From Cognatilysobacter terrigena (GTDB lineage: Bacteria; Pseudomonadota; Gammaproteobacteria; Xanthomonadales; Xanthomonadaceae), in NCBI RefSeq assembly GCF_004361065.1, contig NZ_SELT01000010.1, positions 1 through 64,000 of the forward strand: a stretch of DNA of 64,000 bases, written 5' to 3'. Below are positions 8,243 through 17,915 of the stretch, piece by piece. Positions within the stretch are counted from its first letter, which is position 1. Each line of letters starts with the position of its first letter. The notes under the pieces were generated by a model. It saw nothing but the letters and a program-made list of their open reading frames with translations. It was not told the origin of the DNA and did not search any database. The translations under genes and the position numbers were made by a program.

Positions 8243-10642
8243 ATGACGACCGAAACACTGACCCACGCCACGCCGCCCGAGGCGCTCGACACCGACCAGC
8301 CGGGCTTCGCGCTGACGCCGCCGCATGCGCCCGCGACCATGACCGTCACCAAGCGCGACGGCCGCCGCGAGCCGGTCGACGTCGCCAAGATCGTGCGCGC
8401 CGTGCAGCGCTGCAGCGCGGGCTTGGACGACATCGACCCGATGCGTGTCGCGCTCAAAACGATCGGCGGCATCTACGACGGCGCGACCACGCGCGAACTC
8501 GACGAGCTGTCGATCCACACCGCCGCGGCGTTCACCGCGGAAGAGCCGCAGTACTCGCGCCTCGCTGCGCGCTTGCTGAGCGCGTACATCGACAAGGAAG
8601 TCGCCGGGCTCGGCGTGTATTCGTTCTCGCAGTCGATCGTGCTCGGCCACGACCTGGGGCTGATCAACGACCGCGTGCGCGACGCCGTCGAGGCCAACGC
8701 GCGCAAGTTCAACGACGCGATCGATGCGGCGCAGACGCAGCGCTTCGAGTACTTCGGCCTGCGCACGCTCTACGACCGCTACCTGCTCAAGCATCCTCAC
8801 AGGCGCCACGTCATCGAGACGCCGCAGCACTTCTTCATGCGCATCGCGGTCGCGCTGACCGACAGCGCGGCCGGCGCCCTGCAGCTGTATCGGCTGATGT
8901 CGTCGCTGGACTACGTGCCGAGTTCGCCGACCTTGTTCAACTCCGGCACGCGCCACGAGCAGCTGTCGTCCTGCTTCCTGCTCGATTCGCCGCAGGATTC
9001 GCTCACCGACATCTACGCGCGCTACGGCGACGTTGCGCAGCTCTCGAAGTTCTCCGGCGGCATCGGGCAGGCCTACCACCGCATCCGCGCGCGCGGCTCG
9101 CTGATTCGCTCGACCAACGGCCGCAGCAACGGCATCGTGCCGTGGCTGAAGACGCTCGACGCCTCCGTCGCCGCGGTGAACCAGGGCGGCAAGCGCAAGG
9201 GCGCCGCCTGCATCTACCTTGAGACGTGGCACGCGGACATCGAGGAGTTCCTCGAGCTGCGCGACAACACCGGCGACGAGATGCGTCGCACGCACAACCT
9301 CAATCTGGCGAACTGGATTCCCGACCTTTTCATGCGTCGCGTCGACGCGGACGGCGACTGGTCGCTGTTCGATCCCAAGGCCGTGCCGGAGCTGCCGGAC
9401 CTCTGGGGCGATGCCTTCGATCGCGCCTACGAGCAGGCGGAGCAGCAGGGCCTTGCGAGCCGCACCGTCAAGGCGCGCGAGCTCTACGCGCGGATGATGA
9501 AGGTGCTCGGCGAAACCGGGAACGGCTGGATGACGTTCAAGGACGCGTCCAACCGCACCTGCAACCAGGTCGGCCCGGGTCGCACCGTGCATCTATCGAA
9601 TCTCTGCACCGAGATCCTCGAGGTGACGAGCGCCGACGAGACGGCGGTCTGCAACCTCGGATCGATCAACCTCGCGCAGCACGTCGGCGAACACGGGTTC
9701 GACTTCGACAAGCTGGCGGAGACCGTGCAGGTCGCGGTGCGTCAGCTCGATCGCGTGATCGATCTCAACTTCTATCCGATCGAATCGGCGCGTCGCTCGA
9801 ACCTGCGTTGGCGTCCCGTCGGGCTCGGCGTGATGGGCCTTCAGGACGTGTTCTTCAAGCTGCGGATGCCGTTCGATTCGGCGGAAGCGCTGGAGCTGTC
9901 GACGCGCATCGCCGAGCGCATCTACCTCCACGCGCTGGAGGCGTCGTGCGACCTCGCCGAACAGCACGGCGCGCATCCGTCGTTCGCGGAGACGCGTGCC
10001 GCGGCGGGCGACCTGCAATTCGACCTGTGGAACGTGGCGCCGACCCAGTCCGTCGCGTGGGAGGCGCTCAAGGCGCGAATCGCGCAACACGGCCTGCGCA
10101 ATTCGCTGCTCATCGCCATCGCGCCTACCGCGACCATCGCATCGATCGCCGGCTGCTACGAATGCATCGAGCCGCAGGTGTCGAACCTGTTCAAGCGCGA
10201 GACGCTGTCGGGCGACTTCGTGCAGGTGAATCGCTATCTCGTCGACGAATTGAAGAAGCTCGGGCTGTGGACGCAGACCGTGCGTGACGCGATCAAGCTC
10301 GGCGAAGGTTCGATCCAGTCGATCGAAGCGATTCCCGCCGCGCTGCGCGAGGTCTATCGCACCGCCTGGGAGCTGCCGCAGAAGGCGTTGATCGACCTCG
10401 CCGCCGCGCGCGGTGCGTACATCGACCAGTCGCAGTCGCTGAATCTCTTCATGGAGAGCCCGAACATCGGGCGGCTGTCGTCGATGTACATGTATGCGTG
10501 GAAGTCCGGTCTGAAGACGACGTACTACCTGCGTTCGCGGCCGGCCACGCGTATCGCGAAGGCGACGGTGAGCGCCGTCGCGCCGCAAGCCGCGATCGCC
10601 TGTTCGCTCGAGAACCCCGAGGCGTGCGAGGCCTGCCAGTAA
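8243..10642 (+). CDS. nrdA: Class I ribonucleoside-diphosphate reductase, large subunit
   Basis: Reduces ribonucleoside diphosphates to deoxy forms with NrdB as radical donor. It has 799 residues. An ATP-cone (about 32-125, VTKRDGRREPVDVAKIVRAV) provides dATP/ATP activity control. The catalytic barrel has the first active-site Cys in QLSSCFLLDS, the NLCTEI motif (radical Cys and Glu), IAPTATIASIAG, and the radical-path tyrosine pair in KTTYYLRSRPA. The C-terminal shuttle Cys pair is CEAC, one residue from the end. The start at 8243 follows GGAGAGGAA. Regulation is visible upstream: NrdR boxes, a B12 riboswitch and an RBS hairpin. nrdB follows after 188 bp. Confidence 0.97.
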   Translation: MTTETLTHATPPEALDTDQPGFALTPPHAPATMTVTKRDGRREPVDVAKIVRAVQRCSAGLDDIDPMRVALKTIGGIYDGATTRELDELSIHTAAAFTAEEPQYSRLAARLLSAYIDKEVAGLGVYSFSQSIVLGHDLGLINDRVRDAVEANARKFNDAIDAAQTQRFEYFGLRTLYDRYLLKHPHRRHVIETPQHFFMRIAVALTDSAAGALQLYRLMSSLDYVPSSPTLFNSGTRHEQLSSCFLLDSPQDSLTDIYARYGDVAQLSKFSGGIGQAYHRIRARGSLIRSTNGRSNGIVPWLKTLDASVAAVNQGGKRKGAACIYLETWHADIEEFLELRDNTGDEMRRTHNLNLANWIPDLFMRRVDADGDWSLFDPKAVPELPDLWGDAFDRAYEQAEQQGLASRTVKARELYARMMKVLGETGNGWMTFKDASNRTCNQVGPGRTVHLSNLCTEILEVTSADETAVCNLGSINLAQHVGEHGFDFDKLAETVQVAVRQLDRVIDLNFYPIESARRSNLRWRPVGLGVMGLQDVFFKLRMPFDSAEALELSTRIAERIYLHALEASCDLAEQHGAHPSFAETRAAAGDLQFDLWNVAPTQSVAWEALKARIAQHGLRNSLLIAIAPTATIASIAGCYECIEPQVSNLFKRETLSGDFVQVNRYLVDELKKLGLWTQTVRDAIKLGEGSIQSIEAIPAALREVYRTAWELPQKALIDLAAARGAYIDQSQSLNLFMESPNIGRLSSMYMYAWKSGLKTTYYLRSRPATRIAKATVSAVAPQAAIACSLENPEACEACQ

Positions 10643-10799
10643 ACGACTCATGCGCCGGCCGCAGTGACGCGCGCCGGCGCCTTCCCTCTGCAGGGGCGCG
10701 CGGAAGACGGCAGGAGCCGTCGAGGGAACGCCGGCGCAATGGATCGCGCGCTTGGACGCGATGCAAGGACGTCGTCCGCCGCCCCTGCACCTTCTTAAT

Positions 10800-10816
10800 G
10801 CGACGCGATGCGTCGC
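10800..10816 (+). other. Short perfect hairpin before nrdB
   Basis: GCGACGC (10800-10806) and GCGTCGC (10810-10816) form a 7-bp stem with a GAT loop, ending 14 nt before the nrdB ATG. The 188-bp nrdA-nrdB spacer also holds a longer GC stem (about 10652-10679). Neither has a T-run, so I do not call a terminator. They could be RNA-processing or translation-tuning structures. Confidence 0.35.
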
Positions 10817-10830
10817 CGTCGGACATCACC

Positions 10831-11838
10831 ATGACTGGACGCCTGCTCGACCCCGGTTTCGCCCTTACCCTGCGCCCGATGCGCTATCCCGCGTTCTACG
10901 ACATGTACCGCGATGCGGTGCGCAACACGTGGACGGTGGAGGAGATCGACTTCGGCATCGACGTCAACGACCTGCGCGACAAGCTCACGCCGGCCGACCG
11001 GCATCTCATCGAGCGCCTCGTCGCGTTCTTCGCGACGGGCGATTCGATCGTCGCCAACAACCTCGTGCTGAATCTCTACCAGCACGTCAACGCGCCCGAA
11101 GCGCGCATGTACCTGTCGCGGCAGCTGTACGAGGAAGCGCTGCACGTGCAGTTCTATCTCACGTTGCTCGACGCCTACGTGCCGGACGTCGAGCGTCGCG
11201 CCGCGGCGTTCGCCGCCATCGAGAACATCCCGTCGATCCGTGCCAAGGCCGACTTCTGCTTCCGCTGGATCGATTCGATCCAAGGGCTGCAGCGACTGGA
11301 AAGTCGTGCCGACCGCCGCACCTTCCTGCTCAATCTCATCTGCTTCGCCTGCTGCATCGAAGGCCTGTTCTTCTTCGCCGCGTTCGCCTACGTCTGGTTC
11401 CTGCGTTCGCGCGGGCTGCTGCCGGGGCTCGCGGCCGGCACCAACTGGGTGTTCCGCGACGAGTCCGGGCACATGGCGTTCGCGCTCGAGGTCATCCGTA
11501 CCGCGCGAGACGAGGAACCCGATCTGTTCGACGCAGCGATGGAGCGTGACGTCCGCGCGATGCTGCGCGAGGCGGTCGACGTCGAAGCGGCCTTCGCGCA
11601 CGACGTGCTGTCCGGTGGCGTGAATGGGCTTTCACCGCGCGAGATGCGCCAGTACCTCGAATACGTGGCGGACCTGCGACTCGCCGCGCTCGGCATGACG
11701 CCCGAATTCGGCAGCCGCAACCCGTTCGCCTTCATGGACCTGCAGGACGTGCAGGAACTGACCAACTTCTTCGAACGCCGCGTGTCGGCCTACCAGGTCG
11801 GCGTGAGCGGGCAGGTCGCGTTCGATGACGCGTTCTGA
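10831..11838 (+). CDS. nrdB: Class I ribonucleoside-diphosphate reductase, small (radical) subunit
   Basis: The metal-tyrosyl cofactor subunit of the reductase, 335 residues, a helical ferritin-like fold. Probable metal ligands are D71 (GDSIV), E102 and H105 in YEEALHVQFY, and the later pair in RDESGHMAF. The radical Tyr is present at Y109, four residues after the histidine, so this is not a tyrosine-less subclass. I chose the ATG at 10831; the upstream open frame runs back into nrdA but reads as non-coding. The 3' end overlaps the next gene by 14 bp. The NrdI flavodoxin of class Ib is absent here. Confidence 0.95.
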   Translation: MTGRLLDPGFALTLRPMRYPAFYDMYRDAVRNTWTVEEIDFGIDVNDLRDKLTPADRHLIERLVAFFATGDSIVANNLVLNLYQHVNAPEARMYLSRQLYEEALHVQFYLTLLDAYVPDVERRAAAFAAIENIPSIRAKADFCFRWIDSIQGLQRLESRADRRTFLLNLICFACCIEGLFFFAAFAYVWFLRSRGLLPGLAAGTNWVFRDESGHMAFALEVIRTARDEEPDLFDAAMERDVRAMLREAVDVEAAFAHDVLSGGVNGLSPREMRQYLEYVADLRLAALGMTPEFGSRNPFAFMDLQDVQELTNFFERRVSAYQVGVSGQVAFDDAF

Positions 11839-12235
11839 AGCGCCACGCGAGGCGCGTCTCTGGGAAATCGTGTTTCCGGACCACGCCAATCATCTCGGCA
11901 CGCTGTTCGGCGGGCAGGCGCTGGCGTGGATGGACAAGGCCGCGTTCATCGCCGCGACGCGCTATGCGCGCCGTACGGTGGTGACGGCGCGCTCGGAGCA
12001 GGTGGACTTCCACGTGCCCGTGCGGCAGGGCCAGCTCGTGGAGCTGGTCGCGCGCGTGGCGGACGTCGGGCGGAGCTCGATGCGCATCGAGGTGGAGCTG
12101 CATACCGAGGATCCGCATGCGGGCACGCGGCATCTGTGCACGCGCGGGCACTTCACGATGATCGCGCTCGACGCCAACGGCCGGCCGGCGCCGGTCGAAC
12201 CGCTCGATGACGGGGCGACGCACGCGCCTGCGTAA
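11825..12235 (+). CDS. Acyl-CoA thioesterase, YciA/hotdog family
   Basis: Hydrolyses acyl-CoA to free acid and CoA in the cytosol. It has 136 residues and a single hotdog domain. The family-typical N-terminal stretch is PDHANHLGTLFGGQALAWMD, whose Asn and the later Asp form the active site, followed by AFIAATRYARRTVVTARSE and VDFHVPVRQGQLVEL. It begins 14 bp inside nrdB, so the two are translated from one message. A link to nucleotide metabolism is not evident. Chain-length preference cannot be read from sequence. Confidence 0.88.
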   Translation: MTRSEAPREARLWEIVFPDHANHLGTLFGGQALAWMDKAAFIAATRYARRTVVTARSEQVDFHVPVRQGQLVELVARVADVGRSSMRIEVELHTEDPHAGTRHLCTRGHFTMIALDANGRPAPVEPLDDGATHAPA

Positions 12236-12262
12236 AATCGGCGGCCTTGGACAGGAGCGGCC

Positions 12263-13885
12263 ATGGCCCTGCGAATCGCCCTCGCGCAGTTCGACTTCCC
12301 GGTCGGCGACATCGCCGGCAACACCACCCGTATCGAAGCGTTCATCGCGGAGGCGCGCGATACGCACGGCGCGCAGCTCGTGGTGTTCCCGGAGCTCGCG
12401 GTGAGCGGTTATTCGCCGGAAGACCTGCTGCTGCGGCCGAGCTTCCTCGCCGACTGCGAGCAGGCGATCCGGCGCATCGCCGCGTCGACGCGGGGCATCG
12501 CCGCGGTGGTCGGCTGGCCCGAGACGGCGGGCGCGATCGTCTACAACGCCGCGAGCGTGCTGCGCGATGGCCGCATCGAGCGCACCTATCGCAAACGCGA
12601 GCTGCCGAACTACCAGGTATTCGACGAACGCCGCTATTTCTCCGTCGATCCGGATGGCGAGACCTGCGTGGTGGACGTCAACGGCGTGCAGGTCGGCGTG
12701 GTGATCTGCGAGGACCTCTGGTTTCCGGAGCCGCTCGCGGCCACCGTCGCCGACGGCGCGCAACTCGTCGTGGTGCCGAACGCATCGCCCTACGAGCACG
12801 ACAAGCACGCCACGCGCGATGCATTGCTCGCGGAGCGAGCGACCGAATCGGGTGCGGCGATCGCCTACCTCAACGTCGTCGGCGGACAGGATCACGTCGT
12901 GTTCGACGGCGCATCGGTCGTGGCCGATGGCGATGGCCGCGTGCATCCGGCCGCCGGTGCGTTCGACGATCAATGGCTGGTGGTCGACTTCGACGCCGCG
13001 ACCAAGCGTTTCTCCCCGGTTCGCTGGACGATCGAGGACGACGAGAGCCGCGAAGGCCTAGCGTGGCGCGGCATCGTGCGCGGCACGCGCGACTACTGCC
13101 GCAAGAACGGCTTCGACAAGGTGTGGCTCGGGCTCTCCGGCGGCATCGATTCCGCGCTGGTGCTCGCGATCGCCGTCGACGCGCTGGGCGCGGAGAACGT
13201 CACCGCCGTGCGCCTGCCGTCGCGCTACACCGCGGACATATCGAACGACCTCGCCGCCGCGCAGTGCGAACGCCAGGGTGTGCGCCTCTTGACCCTGCCG
13301 ATCGAGAAGCCGTTCGAGGCGTACCTGGCCACGCTCGCGTCGACGTTCGAAGGTCGCGACGTCGACACCACCGAAGAAAACCTGCAATCGCGCATCCGCG
13401 GCGGGATGCTGATGGCGCTGAGCAACAAGTTCGGCGGCCTGCTGCTTACCACCGGCAACAAGAGCGAGTACGCGGTCGGCTACGCGACGATCTATGGCGA
13501 CATGTGCGGCGGCTACGCGCCGATCAAGGACGTCTACAAGACCGACGTGTTCGCGCTTGCGCGGTGGCGGAACACCGTCGATGCGGTGATCCCGCAGGCG
13601 GTGATCGATCGTCCGCCGTCGGCCGAGCTGCGCGAGAACCAGAAGGATCAGGACTCGCTGCCGCCCTACGACGTGCTGGACGCGATCCTGCAGCGGCACG
13701 TCGACGGCGAGCAGTCGCGCGACGAGATCGTCGCTGCGGGCTTCGACGCGGCCACGGTCGAGCGTGTGCTCAAGCTCGTGCGCACGTCCGAGTGGAAGCG
13801 GCATCAGGCGGCGCCGGGCCCGAAGATGACGCCGCGCGCGTTCGGTCGCGAGCGGCGTTATTCGATCAGCAACGGGTATCGCTGA
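12263..13885 (+). CDS. nadE: Glutamine-dependent NAD+ synthetase
   Basis: Makes NAD+ from deamido-NAD+, ATP and glutamine. It has 540 residues. The N-terminal nitrilase-fold glutaminase (1-about 260) has the Glu-Lys-Cys triad at E44 (VFPELAVSGY), K111 (YRKRELPNY) and C149 (VVICEDLWFPE). The C-terminal synthetase has the PP-loop SGGIDS at 292-297, and TTGNKSEYAVGYAT and YKTDVFALAR downstream. The ATG follows AGGAG. A TAAAAT element at 12233-12238 probably drives it with a leader of about 18 nt. It converges on the next gene with only 9 bp between. Confidence 0.97.
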   Translation: MALRIALAQFDFPVGDIAGNTTRIEAFIAEARDTHGAQLVVFPELAVSGYSPEDLLLRPSFLADCEQAIRRIAASTRGIAAVVGWPETAGAIVYNAASVLRDGRIERTYRKRELPNYQVFDERRYFSVDPDGETCVVDVNGVQVGVVICEDLWFPEPLAATVADGAQLVVVPNASPYEHDKHATRDALLAERATESGAAIAYLNVVGGQDHVVFDGASVVADGDGRVHPAAGAFDDQWLVVDFDAATKRFSPVRWTIEDDESREGLAWRGIVRGTRDYCRKNGFDKVWLGLSGGIDSALVLAIAVDALGAENVTAVRLPSRYTADISNDLAAAQCERQGVRLLTLPIEKPFEAYLATLASTFEGRDVDTTEENLQSRIRGGMLMALSNKFGGLLLTTGNKSEYAVGYATIYGDMCGGYAPIKDVYKTDVFALARWRNTVDAVIPQAVIDRPPSAELRENQKDQDSLPPYDVLDAILQRHVDGEQSRDEIVAAGFDAATVERVLKLVRTSEWKRHQAAPGPKMTPRAFGRERRYSISNGYR

Positions 13886-13894
13886 TCGACGTGG

Positions 13895-14167
13895 CTACTC
13901 GGCGGTGGTCGGATCGATCACGTTGTGGACGCGGGATACGCGGTTGGCCGGAAAGCCGCCGCGACGCGCGTGTTCGCGCACCGTGTCTTCGTCCGGCGCC
14001 AGGTAGAGGCAGTACACGCGGTCGCCGGTGACGTAGCTTTCGACCCACTGGATCTGCGGCCCCATCGCCTGCAGCACGCCGCAGGACGTATTCGAGATGT
14101 CTTTCAACTGCTGCGGGGTGAGATCGCCTGCGCCGGGAATATCGCGCTCGATGACATAGCGGGGCAT
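13895..14167 (-). CDS. DUF4242 family small protein
   Basis: A 90-residue ferredoxin-like (alpha-beta) protein starting MPRYVIERDIPGAG, with SNTSCGVLQ, VESYVTGDRVYCLYLAPDED and a final IDPTT motif typical of the DUF4242 family. One characterised relative, SCO4226 of Streptomyces, binds nickel. That function is not demonstrated for this branch. There is no signal peptide. Its 5' side lies behind the bamD terminator, so it is probably transcribed alone. The longer open frame upstream overlaps bamD and is rejected. Confidence 0.8.
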   Translation of the reverse strand: MPRYVIERDIPGAGDLTPQQLKDISNTSCGVLQAMGPQIQWVESYVTGDRVYCLYLAPDEDTVREHARRGGFPANRVSRVHNVIDPTTAE

Positions 14168-14240
14168 GCGCCTTCTCCGTGGATGGGGCGCTGCAGTCTC
14201 GCGCCGTCTCGGCGCAGGGGGATGCCCGTCCGTCGTCCGT

Positions 14241-14270
14241 AACGAAAAACGCCGCCCGGAGGCGGCGTTT
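14241..14270 (-). terminator. Rho-independent terminator of bamD
   Basis: Read on the minus strand, AAACGCCGCC and GGCGGCGTTT form a 10-bp stem followed by TTCGTT, 23 bp after the bamD stop. The symmetric stem could also act on the plus strand. Confidence 0.88.
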
Positions 14271-14292
14271 CGATGGCGCGTGAAGGGAAGCG

Positions 14293-15165
14293 TCAGTGGC
14301 CGACGGCCGACGCATCGCCACCGAACGGGTTGAGGCGGCGCAGGTGGCTCGGGTAATCCGGCCACTTGCCGGCGAGATACGGGTGGTTCGGCGAGGCCTT
14401 CTGCAGCTCGGCGCGCGCGTCGTTCGCGAGCGTCGTATTGCCGAGGTCGGTGTACGCCGCGGCCAGCGTCGCGATCGCGTCCGCCTGGTAGCTCGACTGC
14501 GGATAGTTCTCGAGCACGTACTTGGCGCGGTCGATGGCGGCCACGTCGGCGCCGCGCTTCAGATAGAACAGCGCGGTGTCCATCTCGTAGCGGGCGAACA
14601 TGTCGCGCAGCTTGGCCATGCGGTCGCGCGCGTCGGCGGCGTAGCGGCTGTTGCCGTAGCGCTCCACGACGATGCTGAAATCGTTGTACGCCTGCATCGG
14701 CGTCGCGAGGTCGCGGCGCGCCGGGTCGAGGTGCCACACGCGCTGCAGGAACACGGCGTCGCGCGAGGAGTTCACCAGCCCGCGCAGGTAGTACAGGTAC
14801 GCGATGTTGCGGTTGGTCGGATAGGTACGGATGAAGCGGTCGATGGTGCTGACCGCGTCGTCGTGCTGGCCGGCCTTGTACTGCGCGTACGCCGTCTCGA
14901 TCAGCGCCTGCTCGGTGTACGGCCCGTACGGGTACTGGGCGATGAGGCGCTTGTAGGTCTCCTGGGCCGACGACCAGTTGCCATTCGTCATCGACTTGTG
15001 GCCCTTCTGGTACAGCGTTTCGACCGGGACGCCCTCGTTCGAGTCGTCCTTCTTTCGGAACTTGGAGCAGCCGGTGCCGGCGAGGAGCGAGACCGCGAGG
15101 ACGGCGACCGCCATGCCACGGAAGAGGGACACGGGCGACGGGCGGAAGGCGGAGCTTGAGCTCAT
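14293..15165 (-). CDS. bamD: Outer-membrane assembly lipoprotein BamD
   Basis: Essential lipoprotein of the BAM complex that inserts beta-barrel proteins in the outer membrane. It has 290 residues. A lipoprotein signal peptide ends in LLAGTGC, so the mature chain starts at that Cys. Five TPR-like repeats follow (LYQKGHKSMTNGNWSSAQE, LIETAYAQYKAGQHDDAVST, and others). The length is longer than E. coli BamD (245) because of the leader and C-terminal tail. The start at 15165 is chosen because it precedes the signal peptide directly; the frame is open far upstream opposite rluD. A TATTAT element at 15210-15205 may be its -10. It is divergent from rluD, as in many gammaproteobacteria. Confidence 0.95.
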   Translation of the reverse strand: MSSSSAFRPSPVSLFRGMAVAVLAVSLLAGTGCSKFRKKDDSNEGVPVETLYQKGHKSMTNGNWSSAQETYKRLIAQYPYGPYTEQALIETAYAQYKAGQHDDAVSTIDRFIRTYPTNRNIAYLYYLRGLVNSSRDAVFLQRVWHLDPARRDLATPMQAYNDFSIVVERYGNSRYAADARDRMAKLRDMFARYEMDTALFYLKRGADVAAIDRAKYVLENYPQSSYQADAIATLAAAYTDLGNTTLANDARAELQKASPNHPYLAGKWPDYPSHLRRLNPFGGDASAVGH

Positions 15166-15264
15166 GGGATCGACGGATGCCGGATCGGGAGACAGGAAGG
15201 CCGGATAATAGCAGGCCCGTCTTAACCGACCCGCGCTGGCGGGCCGCAGGAAAATAGGCCTCCG

Positions 15265-16232
<968 letters not shown>

Positions 16233-16236
<4 letters not shown>

Positions 16237-16994
16237 CGCCCTTCCTGCACGCCGACTGGCCCGCGCCGTCGGGCGTGCATGGCCTGACGACGCTGCGCCA
16301 CGGCGCCGGGCGTTCGCACGCGCCGTTCGACACCTTCAATCTCGGCAATCGAACGGCCGCCGATGGCGACGACGCGGCCACCGTCGACGCGAACCGCGAC
16401 GAACTGGTCGAGCGCCTCGCATTGCCGTCGCGCCCGCGCTGGCTGCGGCAGGTGCACGGCATCGACGTGGTCCGATTCGCCGCGGACGAGGCGAGCACCG
16501 ACGAACCGCAGGGCGATGCCGCGGTCACCTCGGATGCTGGCGTCGTCCTCGCGATCCTCACCGCCGACTGCCTGCCCGTGCTGTTCGCCGCGCGCAACGG
16601 CTCGGAAGTCGCCGGCGCGCACGCGGGCTGGCGCGGACTCGCCGACGGCGTGCTCGAAGCGACCGTCGCAGCGATGAGGACGCCGCCCGATCGCGTCAGC
16701 GCCTGGCTCGGCCCTGCAGCAGGGCCGGCGGACTACGAGATCGGCGTGGACGTGTACGACGCGTTCGTCTCACGTGACTGGGCGAGCGGCGCGGCCTTCG
16801 TCAGCACGCGGCCGCATCACTGGCGTGTCGATCTTTATGCGCTTGCGCGGCGCCGTCTCGTTGCCGCGGGGGTGTCGCCCGATGCCATCCACGGCGGAGG
16901 ATTGAGCACGATCGCCGAACCCGCGCGCTTCTTCTCGCACCGGCGCGACCGCCGCACGGGGCGCATGGCGTCGCTGGTGTGGATCGACCGCTGA
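16233..16994 (+). CDS. pgeF: Peptidoglycan editing factor PgeF (YfiH/DUF152)
   Basis: The family removes mis-made peptidoglycan precursors carrying L-Ser in E. coli; it is often annotated as polyphenol oxidase. It has 253 residues from a GTG start coupled to rluD. Motifs: QVHG with the metal His, TADCLPVLF with the Cys, AHAGWRGL with the second His, and a C-terminal CHR-like region given here as RFFSHRRD. The E. coli order is bamD-rluD-yfiH-clpB; here clpB lies 8 kb further on. The start has no clear Shine-Dalgarno of its own. Confidence 0.92.
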
Positions 16995-17518
16995 TTCCCG
17001 CGACGCTCTTCGGGCGTGTGCTCGGCGACGCGTACGCCCGTCTGCCGACGACCGTGGCGACGCTGCATGCGCGCGATGGCGAACGCCGCTACGCCGGCGA
17101 AGTCGATGTCGTGCGCGGAACGACGCTGCTCTCGCGCCTGTGCGCCGCAGCGACGCGCCTGCCGCCGCAAGGCCGCGGACGTATCGACGTCGACATCGTG
17201 GCGAACAGGCACGGCGAAGCGTGGACGCGGCACGTCGCCGGTCATGCCATGCATTCGCGATTGCGCGCGAGCGGCGGACTGCTGCGCGAGCAGCTCGGCC
17301 TGGTGACGTTCGACTTCCGGCTCACCGTCGACGGAGTGGGACTGCACTGGATCGTCGACACCGTGCGCGTGTTCGGCCTCCGCCTGCCGCGCCGCTGGTT
17401 CGACGGCGTCGCGGCGCGCGAATACGAGGACGACCGGCGCTATCGCTTCGACGTGCGTGCGAGCCTGCCCCTCGCCGGCCTGCTCGTGCACTACCGCGGG
17501 TGGCTCGATGTCGACTGA
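16979..17518 (+). CDS. DUF4166 domain protein
   Basis: A 179-residue protein that is almost entirely a DUF4166 domain, with features such as HVAGHAMHSRL, GGLLREQLGLVTFDFRL and VFGLRLPRRWF. It starts at a GTG overlapping the pgeF end by 16 bp. No function is established for the domain. In other bacteria it is commonly fused behind a saccharopine-dehydrogenase-like oxidoreductase, and such an oxidoreductase is encoded separately at 17905-19029. There is no signal peptide or membrane helix. Confidence 0.78.
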   Translation: MDRPLIPATLFGRVLGDAYARLPTTVATLHARDGERRYAGEVDVVRGTTLLSRLCAAATRLPPQGRGRIDVDIVANRHGEAWTRHVAGHAMHSRLRASGGLLREQLGLVTFDFRLTVDGVGLHWIVDTVRVFGLRLPRRWFDGVAAREYEDDRRYRFDVRASLPLAGLLVHYRGWLDVD

Positions 17519-17915
17519 CGGCCCGATCATCGTGTTCGACGGCGTCTGCGTGCTCTGCAACGGCTGGGTGCGCTTCCTGCTGCGCCACGACCGCGAGGCG
17601 CGGTTCCGTTTCGCCGCGATGCAGACCGACGCGGGTCGCGCCTTGCTCGCGCGGCACGGCCTCGACCCGGACGATCCGTCGTCGTTCCTGCTCATCGACA
17701 ATGGCACCGCGTGGACCGACACCGACGCGATCGCGCGCGTGCTCGCGACGCTCGGTTCGCCGTGGACGATCGCCGCCACGCTGCTGCGCGTCATGCCGCG
17801 CGGTATGCGTGACCGCGCGTACCGCTTCGTCGCGCGACATCGTTATCGGTTGTTCGGTCGGCACGCGGCATGCGCGCTGCCGCCCGAAAACGCCGCGGCG
17901 CGATTTATCGGCTGA
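17508..17915 (+). CDS. DCC-family thiol-disulfide oxidoreductase-like protein (DUF393)
   Basis: A 135-residue thioredoxin-like protein. The family DxxCxxC motif is at the N-terminus (IIVFDGVCVLCNGWV), followed by FRFAAMQTDAGRALL and SSFLLIDNG. The C-terminal part has the usual basic RHRYRLFGR. The ATG at 17508 overlaps the end of the DUF4166 gene by 11 bp. It converges on the reductase gene with an 11-bp 3' overlap. The family is associated with membranes and redox reactions but its substrates are unknown. Confidence 0.85.
   Translation: MSTDGPIIVFDGVCVLCNGWVRFLLRHDREARFRFAAMQTDAGRALLARHGLDPDDPSSFLLIDNGTAWTDTDAIARVLATLGSPWTIAATLLRVMPRGMRDRAYRFVARHRYRLFGRHAACALPPENAAARFIG

Noticed and set aside
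7826-9592. 588-codon minus-strand frame opposite nrdA and its riboswitch
   Set aside because: Composition typical of antisense GC-rich shadows; it crosses a structured RNA leader.
10643-10830. Terminator between nrdA and nrdB
   Set aside because: GC stems are present but no T-run follows, and the two genes must be coexpressed.
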